From contig NZ_CP108393.1 of assembly GCF_035961655.1 (NCBI RefSeq), positions 124,001-188,000 of the forward strand: a stretch of 64,000 bases of DNA, given 5' to 3'. Position numbers and translations under genes: made by a program. The notes below the pieces were generated by a model. That model saw only the letters and a list, made by a program, of their open reading frames with translations. It did no database searches and was not told where the DNA came from. This document shows, piece by piece, positions 26,352 to 35,606 of the stretch (positions within the stretch are counted from its first letter, which is position 1; each line of letters starts with the position of its first letter). The stretch comes from Streptomyces sp. NBC_01317 (lineage in GTDB: Bacteria; Actinomycetota; Actinomycetes; Streptomycetales; Streptomycetaceae).

Positions 26352-27212
26352 TCAGTCGGCCTGCCTCATCAGGGCGTTGAGCTCCCCGTACTCCAGGCCG
26401 CCGGCCAGACCGCCGTAGGTGCCGGTGGCCAGCAGTTCCTCGGTGGCGCGGCGGACGACGGCGTACGCGGACAGGACGACCGAGGAGCCCAGGCTGATCC
26501 GGGCGACACCGCGCCGCGCGAGGTCGGCGACGGAGGGCGCGCCGGACCCGACGAGGATGTTGACGGGGGCGTCGATCCCGTCCGTCAGGGCGGCGACCTC
26601 GGCCAGGTCGGTGATGCCGGGGACGAAGATGCCGTCGGCTCCGGCCGCCAGGTACGTGCGCGCCCGGTCCAGCGTCTCCTGGAGGCGTACGGACGCGTCC
26701 AGCGCGCCCGACAGGTAGGTGTCCGTGCGGGCGTTGATGAACAGGGGAACGCCGGTGGCCTCGGCGGCCGTCCGTGCGGCGGCGATGCGGACGGCCTGTT
26801 CGGCGGCCGGGCGGAGCGGCACCGCCGGGTCCGTGTGCGCGTCCTCGATGTTGACGCCGACCGCGCCCGCCGCGATCACCCGCGTGACGGTCTCGCCCAC
26901 CTCGGCGGCGGTGACACCGAACCCGGACTCGATGTCGGCGCTCACCGGCACGTCCACGGCGGCCACGATCCGGGCGACCAGGTCGACGGCCCGTTCGCGG
27001 TCGATCTCGTTCCCGTCGGCCGCGCCCAGGCTCCAGGCGACCCCGGCACTGGTGGTGGCGACCGCGGCCGATCCGGCGGCCTCGATCAGGCGGGCGCTCG
27101 CCACGTCCCAGGCGTTCGCGAGGGCCAGGGGGGACGAGGGGCGGTGCAGGGTACGGAAGGCGTGGGCGCGGTCGTGCTGTGTGCGGTCGTGCTGTGTGGT
27201 CATGACGACCAT
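26352..27212 (-). CDS. Isocitrate lyase/PEP mutase superfamily protein
   Basis: A 286-aa (beta/alpha)8 protein: LANAWDVASARLIEAAGSAAVATTSAG, VSADIESGFG, GVNIEDAH, INARTDTYL and ADGIFVPG. These are the metal- and substrate-binding loops of the PEP mutase/isocitrate lyase group. It lacks the K-K-C-G-H signature of isocitrate lyase, so it is more likely a phosphonopyruvate- or carboxy-PEP-type lyase relative of unknown substrate. The start is either ATG 27212 or ATG 27203; neither has a good ribosome site. It converges on the Clp gene and diverges from the epoxide-hydrolase-like gene. Confidence 0.85.
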   Translation of the reverse strand: MVVMTTQHDRTQHDRAHAFRTLHRPSSPLALANAWDVASARLIEAAGSAAVATTSAGVAWSLGAADGNEIDRERAVDLVARIVAAVDVPVSADIESGFGVTAAEVGETVTRVIAAGAVGVNIEDAHTDPAVPLRPAAEQAVRIAAARTAAEATGVPLFINARTDTYLSGALDASVRLQETLDRARTYLAAGADGIFVPGITDLAEVAALTDGIDAPVNILVGSGAPSVADLARRGVARISLGSSVVLSAYAVVRRATEELLATGTYGGLAGGLEYGELNALMRQAD

Positions 27213-27276
27213 TGGACCAGCCGGTACCGGCCGGGGCTGGCAGGTTTGCGACAGGGACGTCCGGCGTCGCCACGAT

Positions 27277-27291
27277 TTGCCGGACCGGCAA
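27277..27291. promoter_or_regulatory. Palindrome TTGCCGGACCGGCAA in a divergent promoter region
   Basis: A perfect inverted repeat with 7-bp arms and a single central base lies midway between the divergent PEP-mutase-like and alpha/beta-hydrolase genes. It is well placed to control both. No adjacent regulator gene is present. Confidence 0.55.
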
Positions 27292-27370
27292 GTTTTCTGT
27301 CCCGGCCCCGCTCCCCTGGCAGATGCTCGTGATCACAGCGGACATCGCCGCGACCGACGAGGAGAGCACC

Positions 27371-28402
27371 ATGGCGCAGCCCACCCCCGTACCGCCCCCG
27401 GCCACGGCCGACACCCCCCACACGCCGGTACCCGCCGCCCGGCACCGCCTGGTCGAGGTCCCCGGCGGCCGCATCCACCTGGTGGAACAGGGCACGGGCC
27501 CGCTGGTGCTGCTGCTGCACGGTTTCCCCGAGTCGTGGCGCTCCTGGACCCGGCAGCTCCCGGTCCTGGCCGCCGCGGGCTTCCGGGCGGTCGCCGTCGA
27601 TCTGCGGGGGTACGGGCGTTCCTCGAAGCCGGTCGACGTGGCGTCGTACCGGATGCTGTGCCATGTCGCCGACAACGTCGGGGTCGTACGGGCGCTCGGT
27701 GAGGAGACCGCGACGGTCGTCGGCCACGACTGGGGCTCGACGATCGCCGCCGCCACCGCGCTCCTGAGGCCCGACGTGTTCACGGCCGTGGGACTGCTCA
27801 GCGTCCCGTACGCCCCGCCCGGGGGTCCCCGGCCGACGGACGCCTTCGCGGCGATCGGCGGGGACGAGGAGTTCTACGTCAGCTACTTCCAGGAGCCGGG
27901 GCGGGCCGAGGCGGAGATCGAGCCGGACGTCCGCGGCTGGCTGGCGGGCTTCTACGCCAGTCTGTCCGCCGACACGATGGCGGACGCGGGCGGCGACAGC
28001 CCGTTCTTCGTCCCCGCCGGGCGGCGGATGTCCGACCGTTTTGTTCGCGATGCCCTGCCCGCGTGGCTCACGGAGGCCGAACTCGACACGTACGCCGACG
28101 AGTTCGAACGTACGGGACTCACCGGCGCGCTCAACCGCTATCGCAACGCCGACCGGGACTGGGAGGACCTGGCCGCCTGGAACGGCGCGCCGGTCACGCA
28201 GCGCTCGCTGTTCGTCGGGGCGGAGCGCGACGCGTCCACGACGTGGATGAGCGCGGCCGTCGACGCGTTCCCGGCCACGCTGCCGGGGCTGACGGCGTCG
28301 CACATCCTCCAGGGCTGCGGGCACTGGATCCAGCGCGAACGGGCCGACGAGGTCAACCGGATCTTGGTCGACTGGCTCACGCCGCCTTCCCCGCGCCCCT
28401 GA
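27371..28402 (+). CDS. Alpha/beta hydrolase, epoxide hydrolase-like
   Basis: A 343-aa alpha/beta hydrolase with the epoxide-hydrolase signature: oxyanion motif HGFPESW, nucleophile Asp in GHDWGS and a C-terminal catalytic His in LQGCGHWIQRERADEVN. A cap-domain region (YVSYFQEPGRAEAEIEPDV) matches the group, which opens epoxides to diols through an alkyl-enzyme ester. GAGGAGAG precedes the ATG. The gene diverges from the PEP-mutase-like gene, and a palindrome lies between them. Confidence 0.88.
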   Translation: MAQPTPVPPPATADTPHTPVPAARHRLVEVPGGRIHLVEQGTGPLVLLLHGFPESWRSWTRQLPVLAAAGFRAVAVDLRGYGRSSKPVDVASYRMLCHVADNVGVVRALGEETATVVGHDWGSTIAAATALLRPDVFTAVGLLSVPYAPPGGPRPTDAFAAIGGDEEFYVSYFQEPGRAEAEIEPDVRGWLAGFYASLSADTMADAGGDSPFFVPAGRRMSDRFVRDALPAWLTEAELDTYADEFERTGLTGALNRYRNADRDWEDLAAWNGAPVTQRSLFVGAERDASTTWMSAAVDAFPATLPGLTASHILQGCGHWIQRERADEVNRILVDWLTPPSPRP

Positions 28403-28416
28403 GGAGCGGTCCTCGG

Positions 28417-28761
28417 TCAGCGGGCCAGGCTCAGCAGCAGGGTGGCGACGGCCAGGACCAGGAACGGGTACTGGAACCCGAACGAGTAGTCCCGTACCCG
28501 CAGATGGGTCGCCACGGCGCAGAGGTAGAACACCACAAGTCCGGCCGCCGCCGCCGTGCCGAGCGGCGGGATCCAGACGGCGGCGAGGAGTCCGAGCGCG
28601 GCCGCCGCCTTGGGGACTCCGAGCGCCGGCATCCACGAGCGGGGCACGCCCGCCGCGTCCATGCCGACGGCGACCTTCTCGTAGCGGACGAAGTCGCAGA
28701 CGGCGGAGAACACGTTGGCGGAGACGGTGACGAGCGCGAGCAACACAAAGGCGAGGGTCAT
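28417..28761 (-). CDS. DoxX-family membrane protein
   Basis: A 114-aa protein with about four hydrophobic segments: LAFVLLALVTVSANVFSAV, ALGLLAAVWIPPLG, AAAAGLVVFYLCAVATHL and YPFLVLAVATLLLSLA. The pattern VPKAAAALGLLAAVWIPP is typical of the DoxX-like group. Function is unknown, though family members associate with quinone- or thiol-related redox membranes. It is convergent with the epoxide-hydrolase-like gene, 14 bases apart. CCAGGAAG precedes the ATG. Confidence 0.75.
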   Translation of the reverse strand: MTLAFVLLALVTVSANVFSAVCDFVRYEKVAVGMDAAGVPRSWMPALGVPKAAAALGLLAAVWIPPLGTAAAAGLVVFYLCAVATHLRVRDYSFGFQYPFLVLAVATLLLSLAR

Positions 28762-28945
28762 GGGCCTGCTTCCTGGGGCGGGTCGAGTGTGCGGTCCCGT
28801 CCCGAGAGCCGTAGCGGCGCGGCAGTGTGACAGTCCGATCCGGACTCGGACTCGAACGAGTGCTTTTCGCGCCGACCGCCCTGCCCCGGCCTGCTTCGAT
28901 GACATTCTCGTTCCGCAATCGCCCCCTCTCCGACATGGAGGAAAT

Positions 28946-29326
28946 ATGCGGAATCTGCGGGATCTGCGGAATGGTGTCGCTCGGCGCGCGGTACGGCGGG
29001 TGGCCACGACGGTGGCGGGCGCGGTGCTCGTGGGGATGGCCGTGACGGCTCCCGCGAGTGCGCTTCCCTCGCAGGTCGACGGCAGGTGCGGCACGTACAT
29101 CTGTGTGTACACGGCGCACCACAACAGGTTCGTGCAGGACATCACCGTGGAGACCAGGGACGGCCTGAGCGGGCAGCTGCGGTCCTACTGGGGCGATTTC
29201 CACAGCTCCCGGGTCAACGCCTCACGCCACCGCTGGGTGGTGGGGGCCGAGAAGAGCGCGCCGCTCGTGTGCGGGGCGCTGGTGCGCGGCGGCCGTCAGA
29301 TCGAAGAGGTCTGCGTCACGATCTGA
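28946..29326 (+). CDS. Small secreted protein of unknown function
   Basis: A 126-aa protein with a basic, Arg-rich start and a hydrophobic stretch ending APASA, a good signal peptide. The mature part of about 85 residues has three Cys and a CGTYICVYTAHHNRFVQDITVETRD segment that suggests a small extracellular beta domain. GGAGG lies four bases before the ATG. It has no recognised family. It diverges from the DoxX-like gene, and an imperfect ACTCG-AA-CGAGT repeat lies in the region between. Confidence 0.65.
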   Translation: MRNLRDLRNGVARRAVRRVATTVAGAVLVGMAVTAPASALPSQVDGRCGTYICVYTAHHNRFVQDITVETRDGLSGQLRSYWGDFHSSRVNASRHRWVVGAEKSAPLVCGALVRGGRQIEEVCVTI

Positions 29327-29350
29327 CGGCCCCGCGCCACGGACCCCGCG

Positions 29351-29788
29351 TCAGTTGCTGTACACCCGGCGCGGGGTGATGAGGACCGCCGTACGTCCCT
29401 GCTCGGCCATCACCCGGTCGTACGTGTCCCAGTCCTCGTGCTCGCCGCCGGCCGCCACGAACACCTCGCGCAGCAGGAGCCTCAGCCTCTCGGCGTCCAG
29501 CCAGAGTTGGGGGTCGTGGGGGCCGGCGAGCTGGGCCTCGCCCTCCACCGTCGCCCACTGGCCGCCCTTGCGGAAGGTCGCCGTCACCTGCGGCCTGGTC
29601 CGGAGGTTGCCGAGCTTCACCTTGCCGTAGGTGACGAAGGCGAGAACGCGCTCACCGGTCGAAGGGTGGTCCAGGGCACCGGCGTTGACGAGCGAGGACT
29701 GGATCGTGAGGTCCGCGCGCAGCGTCGAGATCACCGCCAGGCCGTTCTCCTCCCGTGCCAGGGCGGTCGCTTCTTCGAGGGTGGTCAT
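29351..29788 (-). CDS. PPOX-class flavin/F420-dependent oxidoreductase-like protein
   Basis: A 145-aa split-barrel protein of pyridoxamine-5'-phosphate-oxidase fold: LAVISTLRADLTIQSSLVNAGALDHP, GERVLAFVTYGKVKLGNLRTRPQVTATFRKGG and WATVEGEAQLAG. Proteins of this length in actinobacteria mostly bind F420 or FMN (family knowledge). The substrate is unknown. The ATG is at 29788, and the gene is convergent with the small secreted protein gene. Confidence 0.82.
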   Translation of the reverse strand: MTTLEEATALAREENGLAVISTLRADLTIQSSLVNAGALDHPSTGERVLAFVTYGKVKLGNLRTRPQVTATFRKGGQWATVEGEAQLAGPHDPQLWLDAERLRLLLREVFVAAGGEHEDWDTYDRVMAEQGRTAVLITPRRVYSN

Positions 29789-29894
29789 CGGCTCTCCAGG
29801 GATGTCGGGACGGGAGGTGGACCTGTCCGTGTGGTCAACACAATGACCGACACGGCGATTCCTCGGGCCGGCGCGACACTCGTGGCCATGCCTG

Positions 29895-30161
29895 CTACGG
29901 CGTGTCGCCCTGCCAGTCCCAGCGGTCCGGGTCGGCGGGGCGGGGGCCGTAGAGCGCGTGGCCGCCCGCTCCGTACGAGCCGATCTCCGTCGTCAGCGAC
30001 GCGCCTTCGCGCAACCGGTCGGCCGGCCAGCCGGTGACGTCCAGGAGGAGTCCGTCGAGCGGGCCCGCGACCAGCTCCCGGTAGACATGGCCGGGCCGCG
30101 GGCCCGGGTCCGGGTCGTCGTGGTCGGCGCCGTACACCCTGCGCCGCATCAGTTCGTCCAT
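29895..30161 (-). CDS. Conserved small hypothetical protein
   Basis: An 88-aa acidic protein (DELMRRRVYGADHDDPDPGPRPGHVYRELVAGPLDGLLLDV) with no signal or membrane segment. Codon use matches neighbouring genes. The start at 30161 was chosen over an upstream in-frame ATG at 30233 because the extension is low complexity. Function is unknown. Confidence 0.55.
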   Translation of the reverse strand: MDELMRRRVYGADHDDPDPGPRPGHVYRELVAGPLDGLLLDVTGWPADRLREGASLTTEIGSYGAGGHALYGPRPADPDRWDWQGDTP

Positions 30162-30659
30162 GGCACAAGCATTCCAGCCGCCACTGACAGCGGGCCCGGA
30201 CGGCTCCACGGCTGTGAGTCCAGCCACAGGCACGGGTCCGGCGGGCGGGCGCGGCGCCCCGGCGTGTCGTGCCGCGCGGGCCGCCGCGCCGAGCCGCTCC
30301 CACCTGGGGTGATGACGATCATCGCGGGCGCGCCCCGGCCACGCCCTGCGGCGGCCAGCGCGACGCGTCCCCCGGCCGTCGGCGCCGTGACCAACAGGCG
30401 GATCCCGTTAACGCTGGGTAAACTCCCTGTTCGGCGTAGGGAGCGTCGATCGGGTCGGCTGCCGGCAGGGCAGTCGGACCACGGATCGGCACACGTCGGG
30501 CGGCGGTCGTGAACGGGCCGCTCGGACGGTTCGCCCTCGCGGAGGTCCTCCCCGCGAGCGGGTGTTCGGGATCCGGCTCAGTGTCGAGCCGGAACGGCGG
30601 AGCGAGTTGTCCGGCCGGTGCCGCCGAACGCTCGACCCCCCTGACCCCGGAGAAACCGC
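30162..30659. other. 498-bp intergenic region upstream of the Pls-type gene
   Basis: No gene was recognised. A near-palindrome, GTTAAC-GCTGG-GTAAAC at 30407-30423, is the most operator-like feature. The region likely holds the promoters for the synthetase operon (plus) and the small hypothetical gene (minus). Confidence 0.45.
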
Positions 30660-33600
30660 ATGACTGTAGTAGCGGACGAGTCCCAGGCCCTGATCGGGTC
30701 GCTGTCGGCCGGTGCCCTGGACACCCCGGTACGGCCCGGCGTCTTCGCCGGGCGTCCGGCCCCGGACGGCCGCACCCTGATGGACATCCTCGGCGAGACG
30801 GCGCGGCGCTTCCCGAACGCGCCCGCCGTCGACGACGGGACGGGGGCTCTGAGCTACCGCGCGCTGCTCACCGAGGTGGACGGCCTGCGGCTGCGGCTGA
30901 AGGCCGAGGGCATCGGTGTCGGTGACCGGGTCGGCGTACGCGTTCCTTCGGGGACCGCCGATCTGTACGTCGCGATCCTGGGCGTCCTGGCGGTCGGCGC
31001 GGCGTATGTGCCGGTGGACGCGGAGGATCCGGACGAGCGGGCCGAGCTGGTCTTCTCCGAGGCGGGGACCTGCGCGGTGCTGGGCGCCGGCCTCGAACTG
31101 GTGGCGCACGGCGCCGCCGGGGGTGTCAGCGGCCGGCCCGGGCCGGAGGACGACGCGTGGATCATCTTCACGTCCGGGTCCACGGGGCGGCCCAAGGGCG
31201 TCGCGGTCACGCACCGCAGCGCGGCCGCGTTCGTGGACGCGGAGGCCGGGCTGTTCCTGGCCGAGGAGCCGATGGGCCCGGGCGACCGGGTGCTGGCCGG
31301 GCTGTCGGTCGCCTTCGACGCGTCCTGCGAGGAGATGTGGCTGGCGTGGCGCAGCGGCGCCTGCCTGGTGCCGGCGCCCCGGTCCCTCGTACGGACCGGT
31401 CTCGACCTGGGTCCCTGGCTGGTCGAGCAGGAGATCACGGTGGTCTCGACCGTCCCGACGCTGGCGGCGCTGTGGCCGGTCGAGGCACTGGACGACGTAC
31501 GGCTGCTGATCTTCGGCGGGGAGGCGTGCCCGCCCGAACTCGCGGAGCGGACGGCGGTCGAGGGCCGCGAGGTGTGGAACACGTACGGGCCCACGGAGGC
31601 GACGGTTGTCGCGTGCGCGGCGCGGCTGACGGGAGAGGGGCCGGTACGGATCGGGCTTCCGCTCGACGGCTGGGAACTGGCGGTCGTGGACGCCCGGGGC
31701 GAGGTGGTGCCGATGGGCACCGTCGGCGAACTGGTGATCGGCGGGGTGGGGCTGGCACGGTACCTCGATCCGGCGAAGGACGCGGAGAAGTACGCGGCGC
31801 TGCCGTCGCTCGGCTGGTCCCGCGCGTATCGCAGCGGCGATCTGGTGCGCGCGGAGGAGGCGGGCCTGCTGTTCGTGGGGCGGGCGGACGAGCAGGTCAA
31901 GCTGGGCGGGCGCCGCATCGAACTGGGCGAGGTCGACGCGGCGCTCCAGGCGCTGCCGGGCGTCGCGGGAGCGGCGGCGGCGATCCGCACGACGCCGGCG
32001 GGCCACCAGATGCTGGTGGGGTACGTGGTGACGGCGGGGGGCGGGGCGCCTGAGGAGGCCGCTGCCCCGGAGCACGCCGCTTCCGACGCACCGCCCGCCG
32101 CGGCGGAGGCAGGCGCCTCGGGGCCCTTGGCCGCGCCCAGCACGGACCGTGCCGGGACGACGGCCCGCGCCGACGGCCCTGTCGCCGCCGACTCCGGCCC
32201 CGAGGAGGGCCGGACAGCTCAAGGGGAGGAGCCCACAACGCTCCTCCCCGACGGAGACATCGGCTCGGCCCCTTCGAACGCCCTCGGGACGGACACGGAC
32301 CGACCGGGTCCCACCCCGACCGCCACCCCGACCGCCACGCGGGCGGCCCACGGTGACGGAACCGTCAGCTCGCCGTCCCCGGACGGCGCCGGCACCCACA
32401 CGAACCGAACCGGCACAGCACCGGTCACCGCCCAGGCGGACAGCGCGACGCCCACGGACGGAAACACCGGCGCGGAGCCGCCGGTCGGCCCGCGTGCCCC
32501 TGGCACGGGGACTGGTGCGGTGGGCTCAGCCCCGGTCACCGAGCGGGTGGCCCGTACCGACGGCGACTCGCCGGACCCGGACGGCGCAGGTCGGGGTCGG
32601 GACGCGCGGGCTCAGCCGACGCCCCCGGACGGCGGGCCCGTGAGCCGTACCGACGGAAAGGTCGGCGGCACCGGCACGAACCGAGCTGGCCTAACAACGG
32701 CCGTCGCACGGGCGGACCGTACCGACAGCAACGTCAGTCCGTCGTCCCCGGACGGCGACGGCGCCCACACGAACGGGGTCGGCACAGCCCTGGCCGGGCA
32801 GGCGGACCCTACCGACGGACACGTCGGTGGCGGTCCGGATCGGGGTGGACTCGCGCGGCCCGCGTCCCAGGTCGGCGGGGCGGCGGCCGGCGTCGGTGGC
32901 GTCCCCGTCGCGGACAGCGGCACGGCTCCCCCCGCCGGAAGTGCCACCGTCGTGTTCGACCAGGACGACGCCCTCCGGCGGCTGCGCGCCGCGTTGCCCG
33001 CCTCCATGGTGCCGATGCTGGCCGTCGTCGAGACGCTGCCCACCCGTACCTCCGGCAAGGTCGACCGTGCCGCGCTGCCGTGGCCGCTTCCCGGGGTCGG
33101 GGGCGTGGAAACGGCGGACGGGCTCACGGACACCGAGGCCTGGCTGGCCGGGTTGTGGGGCGAGGTTCTCGGCGCCCCGGCCACCGGGCCCGACAGTGAC
33201 TTCTTCGCCGCCGGTGGCGGCAGTCTCGCCGCCGCGCAGCTCGTCTCGCGGATCAGGACCCGCCACCCCTCCGGGTCGGTCAGCGACATCTACCAGAACC
33301 CGAAGCTGGGCGCGCTCGCCCGCCTCCTGGACGAGTCCCGCGCCGAGACGTCGGCGCCCCGCACGATCGCACCCGTCCCCCGGCGTACCGGCATCGCGCA
33401 GATCCTGCTGATGCTGCCCCTCCTGACGGTCGCCGGACTCCGGTGGGGCGTCGCGGTCGCGGCGGCCAACAACGTGCTGGCGCACCTCGGCGCGTACCCC
33501 TGGGCCCCCACCGTCTCCTGGTGGTGGGTCCTGGCAGGCTGGCTGCTCTGCGTGAGCCCGCCCGGCCGTATCGCGATCGCCGCCGGTGGCGCGCGGCTGC

Positions 33601-35606
33601 TGCTGCGCGGCCTCAGGCCCGGTACGTACACCCGTGGCGGCGGCGTCCACCTGCGCCTGTGGACCGCGGAGCGGCTCGCGGAACTGAGCGGCGCGACCGG
33701 CCTGTCCGGCAGCTGGCTCACCCACTACGCGTGGGCGCTCGGCGCGCAGATCGGCCCCGACGTCGACCTGCACACCCTCCCGCCGGTCACCGGGATGCTC
33801 AAGCTCGGCCGGGGCAGTGCGATCGAGCCCGAGGTGGACCTGTCGGGCCACTGGCTGGACGGCGACCGGCTGCACCTCGGCAGGATCCGGGTCGGGGCCG
33901 GCGCCACGGTCGGCGCCCGCAGCACGCTGTTCCCCGGCGCCAGGATCGGCAAGCGCGCCGAGATCGACGCGGGGTCCGCCGTGACGGGCGCGGTGCCCGA
34001 CGCACGCCGCTGGGCCGGCGTGCCCGCGGCCCGCTCCGGGAAGGCCACCGGAAAGCCGCCGCGGCGCTGGCCCGAAGAGCGGCCGGCCCGTACCCGCCGC
34101 TGGACCGCCGGGTACGCGGTCACCTCGCTGCTGCTGAGCCTGCTCCCCTCGCTGGCGCTGCTCCCCGGTCTGCTGGTCTTCGCGGTCTTCGTGCGCGGCG
34201 CGCACGACGCGGGCACCGCGCTCACCCACGCGCTGACCGCCGTACCGCTCGCGACCCTCGCGTCCCTGCTCTGCTACGCGCTGTTCGTCGTGGTCGGCGT
34301 ACGGGCCCTCGGCCTCGGCCTGCGCGAAGGCTGCCACCCCGTCCACGGCCGGATCGCCTGGCAGGCATGGGCCACCGAACGGCTGATGGACATGGCGCGG
34401 GTGCATCTCTTCCCCCTGTACGCGAGCCTGTTCACCCCGGTGTGGCTGCGCGCGCTCGGCATGAAGGTCGGGCGCGGGGTGGAGGCGTCGACGGTCCTGG
34501 CGCTCCCCTCGATGACCACCGTCGGCGACGGCGCGTTCCTCGCCGACGACACGATGGTCGCCCCGTACGAGCTGGGCGGCGGCTGGCTGCGGATCGCCCC
34601 GGCCCGCATCGGCAAGCGGGCGTTCCTCGGCAACTCGGGGATGGCGTCCGGCGGTCACTCGGTGCCCAAGCGGGGCCTGGTGGGCGTGTTGTCGACGGCG
34701 CCGAAGGGCGCCAAGGCGGGGAGTTCCTGGCTGGGGATGCCGCCGATGAAGCTGCCGCGCGCGGTGGAGACGGACGACCTGAGCCGTACGTACAGCCCGC
34801 CCCGGCGGCTGCGGTGGGCGCGCGCCGGCGTCGAACTGTGCCGGATCGTTCCCGTGATGTGCACGGTCGCGCTCGCCGTGACCGTCCTCGCGGCCTTCGA
34901 GGCCGTCGCGGACCGCTGGGGCTTCGGCGCCGCCGTGGCGGCCGGCGGGGCGCTGCTGCTCGCCGGCGGGCTGGTGGCGTGCGCCGTGGCGTGTCTGGCG
35001 AAGTGGCTGCTGGTGGGGCGGTTCCGGGCGGTCGAGCACCCGCTGTGGAGCTCGTTCGTGTGGCGCAACGAGCTGGCGGACACGTTTGTCGAGGTGCTCG
35101 CCGTGCCGTGGCTGGCCGGGGCGGTGGGCGGCACGCCGCTGATGAGCGTGTGGCTGAGGAGCCTCGGCGCGCGCATCGGCCGGGGTGTGTGGTCGGAGAC
35201 GTACTGGCTGCCGGAAGCGGATCTGGTACGGATCGGCGACGGCGCGAGCGTCAACCGGGGCTGTGTGGTGCAGACCCACCTCTTCCACGACCGGATCATG
35301 CGCATGGACGAGGTGGTCCTGGGGCAGGGCGCGACCCTGGGCCCGCACGGGATCGTCCTCCCGGGCGCGACGATCGGCGCCCGTACGACGGTGGGACCGG
35401 CGTCGTTGGTGATGCGCGGGGAGACCCTGCCCGAGGACTCCCGCTGGCTCGGCAATCCGATCGCGTCGTGGCGGGAGGAGACGGTGAACGTACGCTCTCC
35501 GGGGAAGACGGGGAAGACGGCCGCCGGCAGGCCGAAGGGCGTGAAGCGCCTGAAGCGTGTGAAGCCGGTGGGAAGCACAGCCAAGACGGAGGACGCCGTA
35601 GCGTGA
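30660..35606 (+). CDS. Pls/PosA-family membrane nonribosomal peptide synthetase with split adenylation domain
   Basis: A 1648-aa protein with an adenylation domain (residues about 30-460): IIFTSGSTGRPKG, FDASCEEMWLAW, NTYGPTEATV, YRSGDLVR and GRADEQVKLGGRRIELGEVD. The A domain is interrupted after LVGYVV by about 300 low-complexity residues (roughly 460-762). It then resumes with RLRAALPASMVPM and the lysine loop LPTRTSGKVDRAALP near 800. Next is a thiolation domain (AAGGGSLAAAQ, Ser near 855). Then comes the Pls-type terminal domain: six hydrophobic membrane segments alternating with three left-handed beta-helix (hexapeptide-like) acyltransferase-like units. Pls enzymes activate an amino acid and string it into an isopeptide homopolymer such as epsilon-poly-lysine. 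The product here is unknown. The next gene overlaps it by four bases. Confidence 0.9.
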   Translation: MTVVADESQALIGSLSAGALDTPVRPGVFAGRPAPDGRTLMDILGETARRFPNAPAVDDGTGALSYRALLTEVDGLRLRLKAEGIGVGDRVGVRVPSGTADLYVAILGVLAVGAAYVPVDAEDPDERAELVFSEAGTCAVLGAGLELVAHGAAGGVSGRPGPEDDAWIIFTSGSTGRPKGVAVTHRSAAAFVDAEAGLFLAEEPMGPGDRVLAGLSVAFDASCEEMWLAWRSGACLVPAPRSLVRTGLDLGPWLVEQEITVVSTVPTLAALWPVEALDDVRLLIFGGEACPPELAERTAVEGREVWNTYGPTEATVVACAARLTGEGPVRIGLPLDGWELAVVDARGEVVPMGTVGELVIGGVGLARYLDPAKDAEKYAALPSLGWSRAYRSGDLVRAEEAGLLFVGRADEQVKLGGRRIELGEVDAALQALPGVAGAAAAIRTTPAGHQMLVGYVVTAGGGAPEEAAAPEHAASDAPPAAAEAGASGPLAAPSTDRAGTTARADGPVAADSGPEEGRTAQGEEPTTLLPDGDIGSAPSNALGTDTDRPGPTPTATPTATRAAHGDGTVSSPSPDGAGTHTNRTGTAPVTAQADSATPTDGNTGAEPPVGPRAPGTGTGAVGSAPVTERVARTDGDSPDPDGAGRGRDARAQPTPPDGGPVSRTDGKVGGTGTNRAGLTTAVARADRTDSNVSPSSPDGDGAHTNGVGTALAGQADPTDGHVGGGPDRGGLARPASQVGGAAAGVGGVPVADSGTAPPAGSATVVFDQDDALRRLRAALPASMVPMLAVVETLPTRTSGKVDRAALPWPLPGVGGVETADGLTDTEAWLAGLWGEVLGAPATGPDSDFFAAGGGSLAAAQLVSRIRTRHPSGSVSDIYQNPKLGALARLLDESRAETSAPRTIAPVPRRTGIAQILLMLPLLTVAGLRWGVAVAAANNVLAHLGAYPWAPTVSWWWVLAGWLLCVSPPGRIAIAAGGARLLLRGLRPGTYTRGGGVHLRLWTAERLAELSGATGLSGSWLTHYAWALGAQIGPDVDLHTLPPVTGMLKLGRGSAIEPEVDLSGHWLDGDRLHLGRIRVGAGATVGARSTLFPGARIGKRAEIDAGSAVTGAVPDARRWAGVPAARSGKATGKPPRRWPEERPARTRRWTAGYAVTSLLLSLLPSLALLPGLLVFAVFVRGAHDAGTALTHALTAVPLATLASLLCYALFVVVGVRALGLGLREGCHPVHGRIAWQAWATERLMDMARVHLFPLYASLFTPVWLRALGMKVGRGVEASTVLALPSMTTVGDGAFLADDTMVAPYELGGGWLRIAPARIGKRAFLGNSGMASGGHSVPKRGLVGVLSTAPKGAKAGSSWLGMPPMKLPRAVETDDLSRTYSPPRRLRWARAGVELCRIVPVMCTVALAVTVLAAFEAVADRWGFGAAVAAGGALLLAGGLVACAVACLAKWLLVGRFRAVEHPLWSSFVWRNELADTFVEVLAVPWLAGAVGGTPLMSVWLRSLGARIGRGVWSETYWLPEADLVRIGDGASVNRGCVVQTHLFHDRIMRMDEVVLGQGATLGPHGIVLPGATIGARTTVGPASLVMRGETLPEDSRWLGNPIASWREETVNVRSPGKTGKTAAGRPKGVKRLKRVKPVGSTAKTEDAVA
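32369..32820 (+). repeat. Imperfect coding repeats in the A-domain insertion
   Basis: Related units with the pattern S-P-D-G-x-G-x-H-T-N-x-x-G-T-A, then Q-A-D and T-D-G, occur near 32370 and again near 32737, about 367 bp apart, with more diverged copies between. The spacing is a multiple of three or near it, and the frame stays open. This suggests growth by unequal duplication. Confidence 0.6.

Noticed and set aside
22300..27783. Very long open frame on the minus strand across the ROK and Clp genes
   Set aside because: It is antisense to two well-supported genes, has low-complexity translation and no domain, and results from GC-rich third positions.
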